From UMGS1975 sp959600905 (GTDB lineage Bacteria; Bacillota; Clostridia; Christensenellales; QAND01): a DNA stretch of 64,000 bases. The stretch is from NCBI GenBank assembly GCA_959600905.1, contig CAUGNO010000008.1, forward strand, positions 1 through 64,000, read 5' to 3'. Every line of letters begins with the position of its first letter. Within the stretch, counting starts at the first letter, position 1. Made by a program: the position numbers and the translations under genes. The notes beneath the pieces were generated by a model that was not told the origin of the DNA, searched no databases, and saw only the letters and a program-made list of their open reading frames with translations. This document shows positions 25,418-33,770 of the stretch, one piece after another.

Positions 25418-25445
25418 AATGACACCCCCTGTTTGTCTCCTATTT

Positions 25446-25474
25446 ATTATACAGAGCGGGGCTTGCAATGTAAA
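25446..25474 (-). promoter_or_regulatory. Promoter of parAB
   Basis: On the minus strand, TTTACA (25469-25474), 17 bases, then TATAAT (25446-25451). A parS site begins 18 bases upstream of the -35. Confidence 0.75.
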
Positions 25475-25491
25475 CAAGTACAATCTGCCTA

Positions 25492-25507
25492 TGTTTCACG
25501 TGAAACA
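25492..25507. promoter_or_regulatory. parS site 2
   Basis: A second perfect TGTTTCACGTGAAACA, between the noc terminator and the parA promoter. It is identical to the site at 23395-23410. Confidence 0.95.
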
Positions 25508-25539
25508 AAGAAGGCGAGAGGGGATCTCTCGCCTTCTTT
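25507..25539 (-). terminator. Terminator of noc
   Basis: An AAAGAAGGCGAGAG / CTCTCGCCTTCTTT hairpin directly after noc. Its left end abuts parS site 2. Confidence 0.8.
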
Positions 25540-25548
25540 GCGCACAGA

Positions 25549-26385
25549 TTACTGCGCTTTTTGTAAGGGTTGTTTGGGAATTGTAACCATCACTTCAAAG
25601 CACATGCCCGCGTCCCGCACCTGATAGTTGGCAGGCAAGCCACTGTCGGATACCTGCTTAACCAGCTTTTTGATGTCGTTCATCAGCAAGCGGCCGTCAC
25701 GCACAAAACCGCTGATGCGCTTTTTGTGTAGATGTTCTTGGTCATAATACTGCTTGTCCAAAATACGCTCCACCAAATCCTCCGTAGCCTTTACAGAAAG
25801 GCTTTCCCGCCGAATTTGATCGATGAGCTGCAGCTGCAAACGCGGGTCCTGTATGCGAAGCAGTGTACGCGCGTGTCGTTCGGTCAATCGGTTGGCCATA
25901 ATCGCAGCTTTTACCGCAGGGGTCAATTTTAATATGCGCAGCTTGTTGGCAACGGTGCTTTGGTTTTTGCCGATCTTGCGTGCCAGATCCTCCTGTGTCA
26001 TCCCATGCTCCAAAAGGAGGTTGCGGTATACTTCGGCTTCATCAAAAAAGTGAAGGTTTTCGCGCTGAAGGTTTTCGATCAGCGCCATGACAGCACTGTC
26101 TTGTTCGCCAACACGCTGGATGATCGCGTCGATTTCCGATAGGCCCGCCCGTTTGGATGCGCGTAGACGGCGTTCGCCTGCAATGAGCTCGTAGTGCGTG
26201 GCATTGATGCGCCGAACTACAATGGGCTGGATCAAACCGTAGCGCGCGATGCTTCTGGCCAACTCCTCAATGCTTTGCTCAGAAAATGTGCGGCGAGGCT
26301 GATAGGGGTTTGGGTGCACCAAATGGATGGGGATTTTTTCTATGCTCCGCAAAATGGGGGTTGTCTGTATACGGGAAAGATTCAT
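25549..26385 (-). CDS. noc: Nucleoid occlusion protein Noc (ParB paralogue)
   Basis: A 278-residue ParB-family protein. It shares PNPYQPRRTFSEQSIEELA, the GERRLRASKRAGL clamp motif, IENLQRENLHFFDEA and MTQEDLARKIGKNQSTVANKLRILKL with ParB, but it has a short amphipathic-like N-terminus (LSRIQTTPILRSIEKIPI) in place of the ParA-stimulating start. It also has the RLTERHARTLLRI segment typical of Noc. Noc binds its own DNA sites and the membrane to block division over the chromosome. It lies between parAB and rsmG, the Bacillus order. Confidence 0.9.
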   Translation of the reverse strand: MNLSRIQTTPILRSIEKIPIHLVHPNPYQPRRTFSEQSIEELARSIARYGLIQPIVVRRINATHYELIAGERRLRASKRAGLSEIDAIIQRVGEQDSAVMALIENLQRENLHFFDEAEVYRNLLLEHGMTQEDLARKIGKNQSTVANKLRILKLTPAVKAAIMANRLTERHARTLLRIQDPRLQLQLIDQIRRESLSVKATEDLVERILDKQYYDQEHLHKKRISGFVRDGRLLMNDIKKLVKQVSDSGLPANYQVRDAGMCFEVMVTIPKQPLQKAQ

Positions 26386-26611
26386 GCCAATGCACTCCTT
26401 ATTTCTGGGTTACCTATAAAATACAGCATTGCAAAACAAAAAAATAGCGATTCGTGGAAAGCCGTCAAAAAGAGACAAAAGTAGTGGAATGATGCAGTGC
26501 ATACGCGGGTTTTGGCAGAGAAAAGGTAGGAAAAGGCAACAAAAAAAGGGCCTGTTTTGCTATAAATCATGCACAGATGACAATGCGGCCCATCATTTCC
26601 TTGGAAAGGAA

Positions 26612-26636
26612 GCAAAAAACAGCCCAGAGGCTGTCA
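26612..26636 (-). terminator. Terminator of the rpmH-to-rsmG operon
   Basis: An ACAGCC-CAGA-GGCTGT hairpin followed on the minus strand by TTTTTTG, after rsmG. The rest of 26386-26646 is AT-rich and shows no gene. It presumably holds the noc promoter. Confidence 0.75.
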
Positions 26637-26646
26637 AATGCAGGGA

Positions 26647-27354
26647 TTATAAAGGCTGACGCGTGGGGATACCGGCCTTTCTTGGATATTTTTGAGGAGT
26701 AGCCCGTGTTTTTTTGATGAAAATCAAGGTATGCTCCCGACCGGGGATACAGCTATCTACAAGCTTTTCAAATTGCCCGCCCAGCGTACGGAGGGCAGTG
26801 CGCGCTTGGCTGCATTCCTGACGGCCCTGCGGGCCTTTATAGGCGACCATATAGCCGCCGGTACGCACAAAGGGAAGGCAGTACTCTGCCAGCGTAGGCA
26901 GCGAGGCTACGGCGCGTGCAAAAGCAAAATCATACCGCGCTCTGTGCTGTGCGTCGTGGCTGGCTTGCTCGGCGCGCGCATGCACACAGCGTACATTTGC
27001 CAGCCCCAGGTCCTCGACGACCCGCTGTAAAAATAGCACGCGTTTTTGCAGGGAATCCATCAGCGTTATGGAAACATCCGGCCGCAAAATGGCAAGAACC
27101 ATGCCGGGAAAGCCAGCCCCGGTACCGACATCGATGCAGCGAGCCCCTTTGGGCAAGGGAAAAACGGGGAGCAGACGAGCGCTATCGCAAAAGTGCAAAA
27201 GGATAGCTTCGTCCTCCTGCGTCACATTGGTAAGGTTCATGGTTTGATTGGCCTCTACCAACATGGCAAAATAACGAGCACACTGAGCGGCCTGGACGGA
27301 AGTACAGGGAATTTGCAAATCTGCAAACGCCTGCTGCAATTTTTCTTCAAACAT
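26647..27354 (-). CDS. rsmG: 16S rRNA (guanine527-N7)-methyltransferase
   Basis: A 235-residue SAM-dependent methyltransferase acting on G527 of 16S rRNA. Loss of this activity in other bacteria gives low-level streptomycin resistance. The sequence shows the SAM motif CIDVGTGAGFPGMVLAI, then TLMDSLQKRVLFLQRV and the late YMVAYKGPQG. The ATG at 27354 overlaps mnmG by eight bases. The C-terminus is about twenty residues longer than usual and basic (TRATPQKYPRKAGIPTRQPL). Confidence 0.95.
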   Translation of the reverse strand: MFEEKLQQAFADLQIPCTSVQAAQCARYFAMLVEANQTMNLTNVTQEDEAILLHFCDSARLLPVFPLPKGARCIDVGTGAGFPGMVLAILRPDVSITLMDSLQKRVLFLQRVVEDLGLANVRCVHARAEQASHDAQHRARYDFAFARAVASLPTLAEYCLPFVRTGGYMVAYKGPQGRQECSQARTALRTLGGQFEKLVDSCIPGREHTLIFIKKTRATPQKYPRKAGIPTRQPL

Positions 27355-29224
27355 GCTGTTTCTCCTGTTTCTCCAAAAGTATGGACAATACGGCAATATC
27401 CGCCGGGGAAACACCGCTGATACGGGAAGCTTGGCCAAGATTTTCCGGCTGCTGTGCTTGCAGCTTTTGCCTAGCTTCCGTGCGAAGGCCGGGCATGGAA
27501 AGATAATCCAAGCCTTTAGGCAGCCGGTGGTGCTCCCATTGGCGCGCCCGCTCAATCTCTCGCTGCTGACGGGCCAGATACCCTTGATATTTTACTTCGA
27601 TTTCGGCCTGCTCTTGCGCATCAGGGGAAAAGCCGGAAAAATCGGCATCCATAGCGGTCACGACTTGTCGCGTTACGCTGGGGCGAGCCAAGCACTTGGC
27701 CCAGGAGACGCCGGGCATGATATCCTGCCCAATTTGCGCGGACAGCTGCTGAGCCTGCACCTTGCTTAGCCCTGTCTTCTGTAAATGCTCAATGGCCTGC
27801 GCGGTCTGTGTACGCTTTTGCAGCATTTTATCGTAGCGCTCCTGGCTGGCCAACCCGGCACGATAGCCCTTTTCTGTTAACCGCAGATCTGCATTGTCCT
27901 GGCGAAGCAGCAGGCGGTATTCTGCACGAGCCGTCATCATACGATAGGGCTCCGGTGTGCCTTTGGTAACAAGATCGTCTATCAGTACGCCGGTATATCC
28001 GTCGGCACGATCCAAATGCAGCGGCGCTTCGCCCCGTATATACAGGGAAGCGTTCAAGCCGGCGACCAAGCCCTGGGCAGCGGCCTCTTCATAGCCGCTG
28101 CTGCCCACGATTTGGCCTGCTAAGAACAATCCAGGAATTTCGCGGCACATAAGGCCAAGGGTCAGCGCAGTGCCGTCGATGCAATCGTACTCAATGGCAT
28201 ATCCGGGGCGTACAATGCGGGCCTGTTCCAGCCCAGGGATAGTAGCCAGCGCCTCCTTTTGTACATCCAGCGGCATGCTGGTGGAAAAGCCCTGCACATA
28301 TTTTTCCGTCGTATATAGCCCTTCCGGCTCGATAAACAGCTGATGGCGCGGCTTATCGGCAAAACGGACAACCTTGTCTTCGATGCTGGGGCAATACCGA
28401 GCTCCCGTTCCTGTGATGACGCCGCCAAACATTGGGCTGCGATCCAGATTGGCGCGCAAAATCTCGTGAGTTTTTTCGTTGGTGTAGGTCAAATAGCAGG
28501 GCGTCTGCTCGAAGCCGTCAAAGGTTTCGGGCGGCGTCAAAAAGGAAAAAGGGACGATGGGCGTATCGCCCGGCTGCACCTGCATTTTGGAGATGTCCAT
28601 GGTTTTTCCGTCAATACGGGGCGGGGTTCCCGTCTTAAATCTGCGCAAAACCAGCCCGCAATCCTCAGACAGGCTTTGGCTGAGATGCGTGGCCCGCTGC
28701 AAACCGCTGGGGCCGGAAAGGCTGCTCCAACCCCCGGTATACAAGCAGCTGTTGAGGTATACGCCGGTCGTGATGACCACGGCCGCCGCGCCGAAATCCT
28801 CGCCATGCGTGGTGCGGATGCCGGCTATCCGGCCGCTTTTCACCAATATTTTAGCGCCTTCGCCCTGCAATAGATCCAAATTGGGCTCTTGCTCCAAAAC
28901 ACGGCGCATAGCGGCGGAATAGGCCTGCTTGTCCACCTGTGCGCGCAAAGAATGCACAGCCGGCCCTTTACGCGTATTCAGCATGCGGCTTTGAATGAGG
29001 GTTTCGTCTGCGGTCAGGCCCATCTGCCCGCCGAGCGCGTCCACCTCACGCACCAAATGCCCCTTGCTGGTACCGCCAATGGCGGGGTTGCAGGGCAGAT
29101 ATGCCATATGATCCAAATGTAGCGTCAATAAAAGTGTTTTTTGTCCTGTGCGCGCCAGCGCCAAGGCCGCTTCACAGCCCGCATTGCCGGCCCCCACAAC
29201 GATTGCTTGATAGGTATGATTCAT
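27347..29224 (-). CDS. mnmG: tRNA uridine-5-carboxymethylaminomethyl modification subunit MnmG
   Basis: A 625-residue FAD protein. With MnmE it forms the 5-carboxymethylaminomethyl group at wobble uridine 34. The dinucleotide-binding motif AIVVGAGNAGCEAALA opens the protein. CNPAIGGTSKGHLVREVDALGG, TGTPPRIDG and the C-terminal helical domain are all present. The length is normal. It sits three bases after mnmE, with rsmG overlapping its 3' end. Confidence 0.97.
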   Translation of the reverse strand: MNHTYQAIVVGAGNAGCEAALALARTGQKTLLLTLHLDHMAYLPCNPAIGGTSKGHLVREVDALGGQMGLTADETLIQSRMLNTRKGPAVHSLRAQVDKQAYSAAMRRVLEQEPNLDLLQGEGAKILVKSGRIAGIRTTHGEDFGAAAVVITTGVYLNSCLYTGGWSSLSGPSGLQRATHLSQSLSEDCGLVLRRFKTGTPPRIDGKTMDISKMQVQPGDTPIVPFSFLTPPETFDGFEQTPCYLTYTNEKTHEILRANLDRSPMFGGVITGTGARYCPSIEDKVVRFADKPRHQLFIEPEGLYTTEKYVQGFSTSMPLDVQKEALATIPGLEQARIVRPGYAIEYDCIDGTALTLGLMCREIPGLFLAGQIVGSSGYEEAAAQGLVAGLNASLYIRGEAPLHLDRADGYTGVLIDDLVTKGTPEPYRMMTARAEYRLLLRQDNADLRLTEKGYRAGLASQERYDKMLQKRTQTAQAIEHLQKTGLSKVQAQQLSAQIGQDIMPGVSWAKCLARPSVTRQVVTAMDADFSGFSPDAQEQAEIEVKYQGYLARQQREIERARQWEHHRLPKGLDYLSMPGLRTEARQKLQAQQPENLGQASRISGVSPADIAVLSILLEKQEKQHV

Positions 29225-29227
29225 CTC

Positions 29228-30595
29228 TTATTTCCCCACGCAAAAGGTTGCAAAAATTTCATCTATAACCTCTTCCGATACCGTTTTGCCGGTGATTTCT
29301 CCCAGCGCTTTCAACGCCTGCCGGGCGTCCTCTGCGGCGATATCGGCAGGCAGTCCTGCTTGGTAGGCTTCCAATGCCTGCGTCAGCCCCTGCTGTGCAC
29401 GCTCCAGACAAGCGGCGTGCCGGGCGTTGGTGATGAGGGAGGCCTCATGCTGCTGCGCACCCGAGGCCAGCAGGGCCGCCTGTAATACAGAAAATACGCC
29501 CTCTCCGCTTTGGCAGCTGCAGGACAGCACCACCGCAGCTTGTGGCCAATGAGCGGCCAAAGATGAGGCGTCTAGCTGCCAAGGCAGGTCAGCTTTGTTG
29601 AGCGCCACAACAAAGGGGCGGCCTTCCAGCGCCTTAGATAAAAGCGCTTCGTCCTCCTCTGGCAAGGGCTGGGCACCATCCACAACCAACACCGCAACAT
29701 CACAGTTCTGAATCATGGAAAGGCCCAAATCAATGCCGCGCGCCTCCAGCCCTTCCGCATTGTCGTGAATGCCGGCAGTATCATATAGGCGCAGCACAAT
29801 GCCATCCACCTGCACGGCTTCTTCGATGATATCGCGTGTGGTGCCGGCCTGCGCGGAAACGAGCGCGCGTTCAAACCCTGCTGCGGCATTGAGCAGGGAG
29901 CTTTTGCCGGCATTGGGACGACCAACCAGCGCACACCGTACCCCTTGCTTGACCAATCTACCGGCCCGATAGCTGCGCAGCAGGACGGTTACCTCGGTTA
30001 AAATCTGCGACATGGAAGCAAAGCCTTCCTCATTGGCAGCCTGCTCCCAATCATCCTCTGGGAAATCCAAGCCTGCCTCAATACCCGCCAACGCCAGCGT
30101 CAGCGCGTCACAAAGACCGTCCACCTTGGCAAAGAGTGTGCCGTGCAGCTGAGAAAGCGATTGACGGGCAGCTGCCAGCCCCTCTGCACCGATTAGATCC
30201 ATCACGGCTTCGGCTTGGGATAGATCCATTTTTCCGTGCAAAAAAGCACGCTTTGTAAACTCGCCTGGCTCCGCAGGGCGCAGACCCGGCAGCGTGCCAA
30301 GGGCCCCCAGCAGCTGCTGAACCACCGCAAGGCTGCCATGGCAGTGCAGCTCGGCGCTGTCCTCTCCGGTATAGCTGGCAGGGGCACAAAACAATACGGC
30401 CATGCCATCGTCGATCTGCGTGCCATCAAAAACAAACCGCCCATAAATAAGCTTGCGGGGCTCCATTGGCGATGTGCCGGCCGGCTGAAACAGGGCCTGC
30501 AAAGCCGCTTGAGCTTGCGGGCCGCTGATGCGAATGACAGCTACGCCGCCAACACCTTGCGGCGTGGACAGCGCGAAAATGGTATCCTTTTGCAA
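29228..30595 (-). CDS. mnmE: tRNA modification GTPase MnmE
   Basis: A 455-residue GTPase, partner of MnmG. The N-terminal folate-binding domain starts DTIFALSTPQGVGGVAVIRISG. An inserted G domain carries the P-loop GRPNAGKSSLLN, the DTAG switch motif and NKADLP. The C-terminus ends in the family FCVGK sequence with the catalytic cysteine. It starts at TTG 30595 behind AGAGG. A strong hairpin separates it from jag, so its level may be lower than that of the upstream genes. Confidence 0.97.
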   Translation of the reverse strand: MQKDTIFALSTPQGVGGVAVIRISGPQAQAALQALFQPAGTSPMEPRKLIYGRFVFDGTQIDDGMAVLFCAPASYTGEDSAELHCHGSLAVVQQLLGALGTLPGLRPAEPGEFTKRAFLHGKMDLSQAEAVMDLIGAEGLAAARQSLSQLHGTLFAKVDGLCDALTLALAGIEAGLDFPEDDWEQAANEEGFASMSQILTEVTVLLRSYRAGRLVKQGVRCALVGRPNAGKSSLLNAAAGFERALVSAQAGTTRDIIEEAVQVDGIVLRLYDTAGIHDNAEGLEARGIDLGLSMIQNCDVAVLVVDGAQPLPEEDEALLSKALEGRPFVVALNKADLPWQLDASSLAAHWPQAAVVLSCSCQSGEGVFSVLQAALLASGAQQHEASLITNARHAACLERAQQGLTQALEAYQAGLPADIAAEDARQALKALGEITGKTVSEEVIDEIFATFCVGK

Positions 30596-30615
30596 AAGGA
30601 CTCATCCTCTCTATA

Positions 30616-30644
30616 GAAAAGGCCCGGCGTTAGGCGCCGGGCCA
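30616..30644 (-). terminator. Internal hairpin between jag and mnmE
   Basis: A GGCCCGGCG / CGCCGGGCC hairpin followed on the minus strand by TTTTC. It probably gives partial termination inside the operon. Confidence 0.7.
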
Positions 30645-30649
30645 AACTT

Positions 30650-31435
30650 TTATTTTGCGGTAATGACCACGTGCCGGAAGGGCTCTTCCCCTTCGCTGTG
30701 GGTGGAAACATACGGGTTATCCTGCAAAGACGCATGCAGGATACGGCGCTCATAGGGATTCATCGGCTCCAAAGATACCGATTTACCGGAACGGCGGACA
30801 TCCTCAGCCATGCGCTTTGCCAAACGCTTCAGCGTATCCTCACGCCTTCCTCGGTAGTTCTCCGTATCCACGATGACCCGGCGATATTCGCCTTCTTGGC
30901 GGTTGGCGATTAGGCTCGTCAAATACTGAAGCGCGTTAAGCGTTTCACCCCGGCGCCCGATCAGGATGCCCATAGAAGGCCCGGATATGCGGAGGTATAG
31001 GCCGCTTTCTCCGCTAAACGCATCCACTACGGCATCCTCCATGCCCATTTGGCGGAGCACCTCCCGCAAAAAGGCGGCTTCTGCGCCCCCGTCGACGGGC
31101 TCGCCCCAATCCTGAACTGGCGGCGCTGTGCGCTGAGATTTCCGCCCACGGGGCTCTTTCCGGCCGTGTTCACGGGTACGGGCTTGCTGGCGCTCTTTCT
31201 TCTCCTGCGCTTCCTGTTCAGCTTGCTTTTCCTGTTCCTCCAGAACGCGTTCTACCTCTTCTGGCGCGCGCTCTGTCAGCCGGACGACACACTGCTTGCT
31301 GCCTATGCCAAACAACCGGCGGCCGCCCTCCTCAATGATTTCGATATCGACCTGGTCAATGGAAAGCCCCAATTGGTCTATGCCCATGAAAATGGCTTCA
31401 TCCACTGACTTTGCGGTCACTTCTATGGACCTCAT
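30650..31435 (-). CDS. jag: RNA-binding protein Jag (KhpB)
   Basis: A 261-residue protein with an N-terminal Jag-N domain (RSIEVTAKSVDEAIFMG), a charged Glu/Gln/Arg linker (about 75-125), a KH domain (LYLRISGPSMGILIGRRGETLNALQYL) and a C-terminal R3H domain (DTLKRLAKRMAEDVRRSGKSVSLEPMNPYERRILH). It binds RNA and affects cell-envelope growth in related bacteria. It overlaps yidC by an ATGA, so the two are co-translated. Confidence 0.94.
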   Translation of the reverse strand: MRSIEVTAKSVDEAIFMGIDQLGLSIDQVDIEIIEEGGRRLFGIGSKQCVVRLTERAPEEVERVLEEQEKQAEQEAQEKKERQQARTREHGRKEPRGRKSQRTAPPVQDWGEPVDGGAEAAFLREVLRQMGMEDAVVDAFSGESGLYLRISGPSMGILIGRRGETLNALQYLTSLIANRQEGEYRRVIVDTENYRGRREDTLKRLAKRMAEDVRRSGKSVSLEPMNPYERRILHASLQDNPYVSTHSEGEEPFRHVVITAK

Positions 31436-32472
31436 GATTCTATCCTCCCATGAACCACGCTTGCTTTTTTCTGCTGCTTTTTCTTATCCTCCATTTTGAT
31501 CAGCTGACTCATAATGGGGCTGGAAAGCATGACGACCAGGTTGGTTACCGTCCAATACACAGCAAAGCACATGCCTGCGCTGGCGGACCACCAAACGATC
31601 AGCAATGGGAAAATCAATTCCATCATCGTGCCGCCCGGCTGATTGGTAACGCCCTGCCTTTCGCTTTGCTTACGTTGCAGGCGCGTGGACAAATACATGG
31701 ACAAACCGGACAATACGGGGAAGATAAAGTACCCGTTTGCTTTTCCGGCATACTGCTGCAAGACCGGCGCAATAACGGTATTGTAGTTTGTGCTGACGGC
31801 GCTGGTAATCGCTTCAGACGGCACAGTGGCAATGGCATCGCCAATATAGCTGCCAAAGAACGTGCCGCTGGGCAGCTTGGTAGCCGTCAGGGCAAATTGA
31901 TTGAGCTCGGCATTGCTCAGCAAGGACTGGGCCTGCGCCAAGATTTCAGGCTGAATCCTGGCCGCCGACTGCTGCAAGGTCGTTGCAAACTCTTGCGCAG
32001 ACGGCATGACGGCTGCGACGCCGGTATCAGGGCGCCAGATATTGTGTACCCACAGGGCCGATGGCGGCATTGAAACTGTACCGTTTGCCAGGCCAACGAC
32101 CATATTCACCGTTTCGGTGTTAGACAAAATGGTGATGGCGCCAAACATGGCAAAGATGATGGGCAGCTGCAGCAGCATCGGCAAGCATCCGGCGGATAAT
32201 TTTACTCCTTCGCGCTTATACAGCTCGTTGGTTTTTGCCTGCGCCATACGCGGATCGTTTTTATACCGGCGCTGGATCTCCTGAACCTTGCCTGCCAAAG
32301 CGCCCTGCTTCATTGTGCTGCGCTTTTGCTTGATATCCAAGGGCAGCAGCAAAAGACGCACTACAACCGTAAAGAGAATTACGGCCAGCAGCCAACTGCC
32401 CGTCAGGCCTTCCAACCAGGAAATGACTGTGACAAAAAAGCGCGAGATAAAGTTATCTTGTAACCAACTCAA
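31432..32472 (-). CDS. yidC: Membrane protein insertase YidC/Oxa1
   Basis: A 346-residue insertase. The Oxa1 core has several membrane segments. RRYKNDPRMAQAKTNELYKREG is the cytosolic loop, and SAGCLPMLLQLPIIFAMFGAI the following helix. A roughly 120-residue extracytoplasmic insert follows the second helix (about 130-230), longer than in most Firmicutes. No lipobox cysteine is seen at the N-terminus. TTG 32472 overlaps the yidD stop (TTGA). It is placed between yidD and jag, the conserved order. Confidence 0.94.
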   Translation of the reverse strand: MSWLQDNFISRFFVTVISWLEGLTGSWLLAVILFTVVVRLLLLPLDIKQKRSTMKQGALAGKVQEIQRRYKNDPRMAQAKTNELYKREGVKLSAGCLPMLLQLPIIFAMFGAITILSNTETVNMVVGLANGTVSMPPSALWVHNIWRPDTGVAAVMPSAQEFATTLQQSAARIQPEILAQAQSLLSNAELNQFALTATKLPSGTFFGSYIGDAIATVPSEAITSAVSTNYNTVIAPVLQQYAGKANGYFIFPVLSGLSMYLSTRLQRKQSERQGVTNQPGGTMMELIFPLLIVWWSASAGMCFAVYWTVTNLVVMLSSPIMSQLIKMEDKKKQQKKASVVHGRIES

Positions 32473-32711
32473 AGGATTTCCTCCCCAACTGTTTTCGTAC
32501 GTGCAGGTACGGGATCATATCCGCCCTTGCACAAGGGGTTGCAGCGCAATACGCGCCATAGGGCCAAGCCCAGCCCCCGCACCGCGCCCCAGGTTTGGAT
32601 GGCTTCTACAGCGTATTCCGAGCATGTCGGCACAAACCGGCAACAACCCGGGTGTAGCGGCGAGATCTGTTTTTGGTAGAAGACAATGAGCCGTAGCAGT
32701 ATGCGTTTCAT
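32469..32711 (-). CDS. yidD: Membrane protein insertion efficiency factor YidD
   Basis: An 80-residue peripheral membrane protein. FYQKQISPLHPGCCRFVPTCSEYAVEA and CNPLCKGGYDPVP are the family landmarks. It lies between rnpA and yidC with ATGA and TTGA overlaps on both sides. It is thought to help YidC and Sec insertion. Confidence 0.96.
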   Translation of the reverse strand: MKRILLRLIVFYQKQISPLHPGCCRFVPTCSEYAVEAIQTWGAVRGLGLALWRVLRCNPLCKGGYDPVPARTKTVGEEIL

Positions 32712-33067
32712 GCGTCTGTCTCCTTCAAGCAGCCGCTCCGCTTTAACAGACGATACATGCCGTCATAAATCAAAGAAAACGAAGCTTGGGCGCTTTGCGT
32801 CCGCGCCACAAATACCAGCTGCACCTTAGGGCGCACCATTGGCGCCAGCAGACGGTAGCTTTCCCGCATCCAGCGCTTTACCTTGCTACGGGTCACGCTG
32901 TTGCCGACCTTTTTGCCAACGGAAAATCCCGCACGGGACCGCCCGCGACAGGGGGCCGCCAAAAGCACCATCTGGCCATTGGCCACGCTTTGGCCCCGCC
33001 GGAATACGTATTGAAATTCCGACGTGCGGCGCAAGCGCATGGACTTTGGATAAGGGTTTTTCTTCAT
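32708..33067 (-). CDS. rnpA: Ribonuclease P protein component
   Basis: A 119-residue basic protein subunit of RNase P, which trims the 5' leader of tRNA. It shows RRTSEFQYVFRRGQSV and the RNR-type motif VGNSVTRSKVKRWMRESYR. A short C-terminal tail follows. It lies 27 bases after rpmH with a hairpin in between, and its ATG is 33067. Confidence 0.96.
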   Translation of the reverse strand: MKKNPYPKSMRLRRTSEFQYVFRRGQSVANGQMVLLAAPCRGRSRAGFSVGKKVGNSVTRSKVKRWMRESYRLLAPMVRPKVQLVFVARTQSAQASFSLIYDGMYRLLKRSGCLKETDA

Positions 33068-33069
33068 GA

Positions 33070-33093
33070 TGAAAAAAGCCGCTTGGCGCGGCT
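33070..33093 (-). terminator. Attenuator hairpin between rpmH and rnpA
   Basis: An AAAGCCGCGCCAAGCGGCTTTTTT hairpin lies between the rpmH stop and the rnpA start. It probably keeps rpmH (L34) expressed at a higher level than rnpA. Confidence 0.75.
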
Positions 33094-33094
33094 T

Positions 33095-33229
33095 TTATGC
33101 AGTCAGTACCTTGCGGCCTTTGCGACGCCTGCGCGCAACCACCTTAGCACCTGTATGCGTTTTCATGCGGGCACGGAAGCCATGTACCTTTTTACGCTGT
33201 CTTTTTTTCGGCTGATAAGTTTGTAACAT
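33095..33229 (-). CDS. rpmH: 50S ribosomal protein L34
   Basis: A 44-residue, strongly basic ribosomal protein: LQTYQPKKRQRKKVHGFRAR followed by KTHTGAKVVARRRRKGRKVL. The internal ATG at 33229, after GGAGTG, is the true start because an upstream extension has no family sequence. It opens the rpmH-rnpA-yidD-yidC-jag-mnmE-mnmG-rsmG operon. Confidence 0.97.
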   Translation of the reverse strand: MLQTYQPKKRQRKKVHGFRARMKTHTGAKVVARRRRKGRKVLTA

Positions 33230-33309
33230 AACAGTGATACACTCCTTTAATCGGCGGTATACGCCGGCAATTTCAAAGATATGCACCCATAAAAGGGCAA
33301 TGCTAATTT

Positions 33310-33338
33310 ATTATAATAGAATAAGCAACCCCTGTCAA
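33310..33338 (-). promoter_or_regulatory. Perfect consensus promoter of the rpmH operon
   Basis: On the minus strand, TTGACA (33333-33338), exactly 17 bases, then TATAAT (33310-33315). Both hexamers match sigma-A consensus fully, as expected for the ribosomal protein gene. No DnaA box is seen near it. Confidence 0.92.
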
Positions 33339-33363
33339 TGAAAAACAGACGGTTGAAAATGGG

Positions 33364-33570
33364 TTAAAAGGATTTCCAATCCTGCGTGTCCTCTGTGGTA
33401 GTGGTGGTATAGCCGGCGCTGCTGCCAAGCATACCGAAACTGCATTTTCCCTGGTAATAGCGCTCCACATTCGTTTCCCCGCACTTGGGGCATGGGGCGG
33501 TTTGCCCTACGCGCACCAGTTCCTCATAAATATGGTTGCATTTGGGGCAGATAAACTTCAAAACAGGCAT
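33364..33570 (-). CDS. FmdB-type zinc ribbon protein
   Basis: A 68-residue small protein with a zinc ribbon CPKC...CPKC between residues 8 and 35 (FICPKCNHIYEELVRVG, APCPKCGETNVERYYQ). A Gly/Ser/Thr-rich tail follows. FmdB-like ribbons are presumed regulators or carriers with no known substrate. It starts at ATG 33570 with AAAAGGAGGG upstream and ends 54 bases to the left of the rpmH promoter region. Confidence 0.8.
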   Translation of the reverse strand: MPVLKFICPKCNHIYEELVRVGQTAPCPKCGETNVERYYQGKCSFGMLGSSAGYTTTTTEDTQDWKSF

Positions 33571-33644
33571 GCCGATCCCTCCTTTTGGCTGTGCATTATT
33601 GTATCGTTTTTTCCCGCTTTCGGCAAGGGGGCGCGGGCAAAGCA

Positions 33645-33673
33645 TTGTCAAAACCGGAAGATGCGTTTATAAT
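33645..33673 (+). promoter_or_regulatory. Promoter of murA
   Basis: TTGTCA (33645-33650), 17 bases, then TATAAT (33668-33673), about 98 bases before the TTG start of murA. Confidence 0.7.
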
Positions 33674-33770
33674 ATGGGCGCATAGCCTCAAAGCTGAGAT
33701 GCTTTGCGGCCTTTTTCCATACGACCAGGGGCCTGGGAAAAGCATACGCCAAAACCGGGAGGAATTATAT

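Noticed and set aside
26386..26646. Small frame between noc and rsmG
   Set aside because: The 77-codon leftward frame is low-complexity, Cys/Phe-rich, overlaps the terminator and has no ribosome site.
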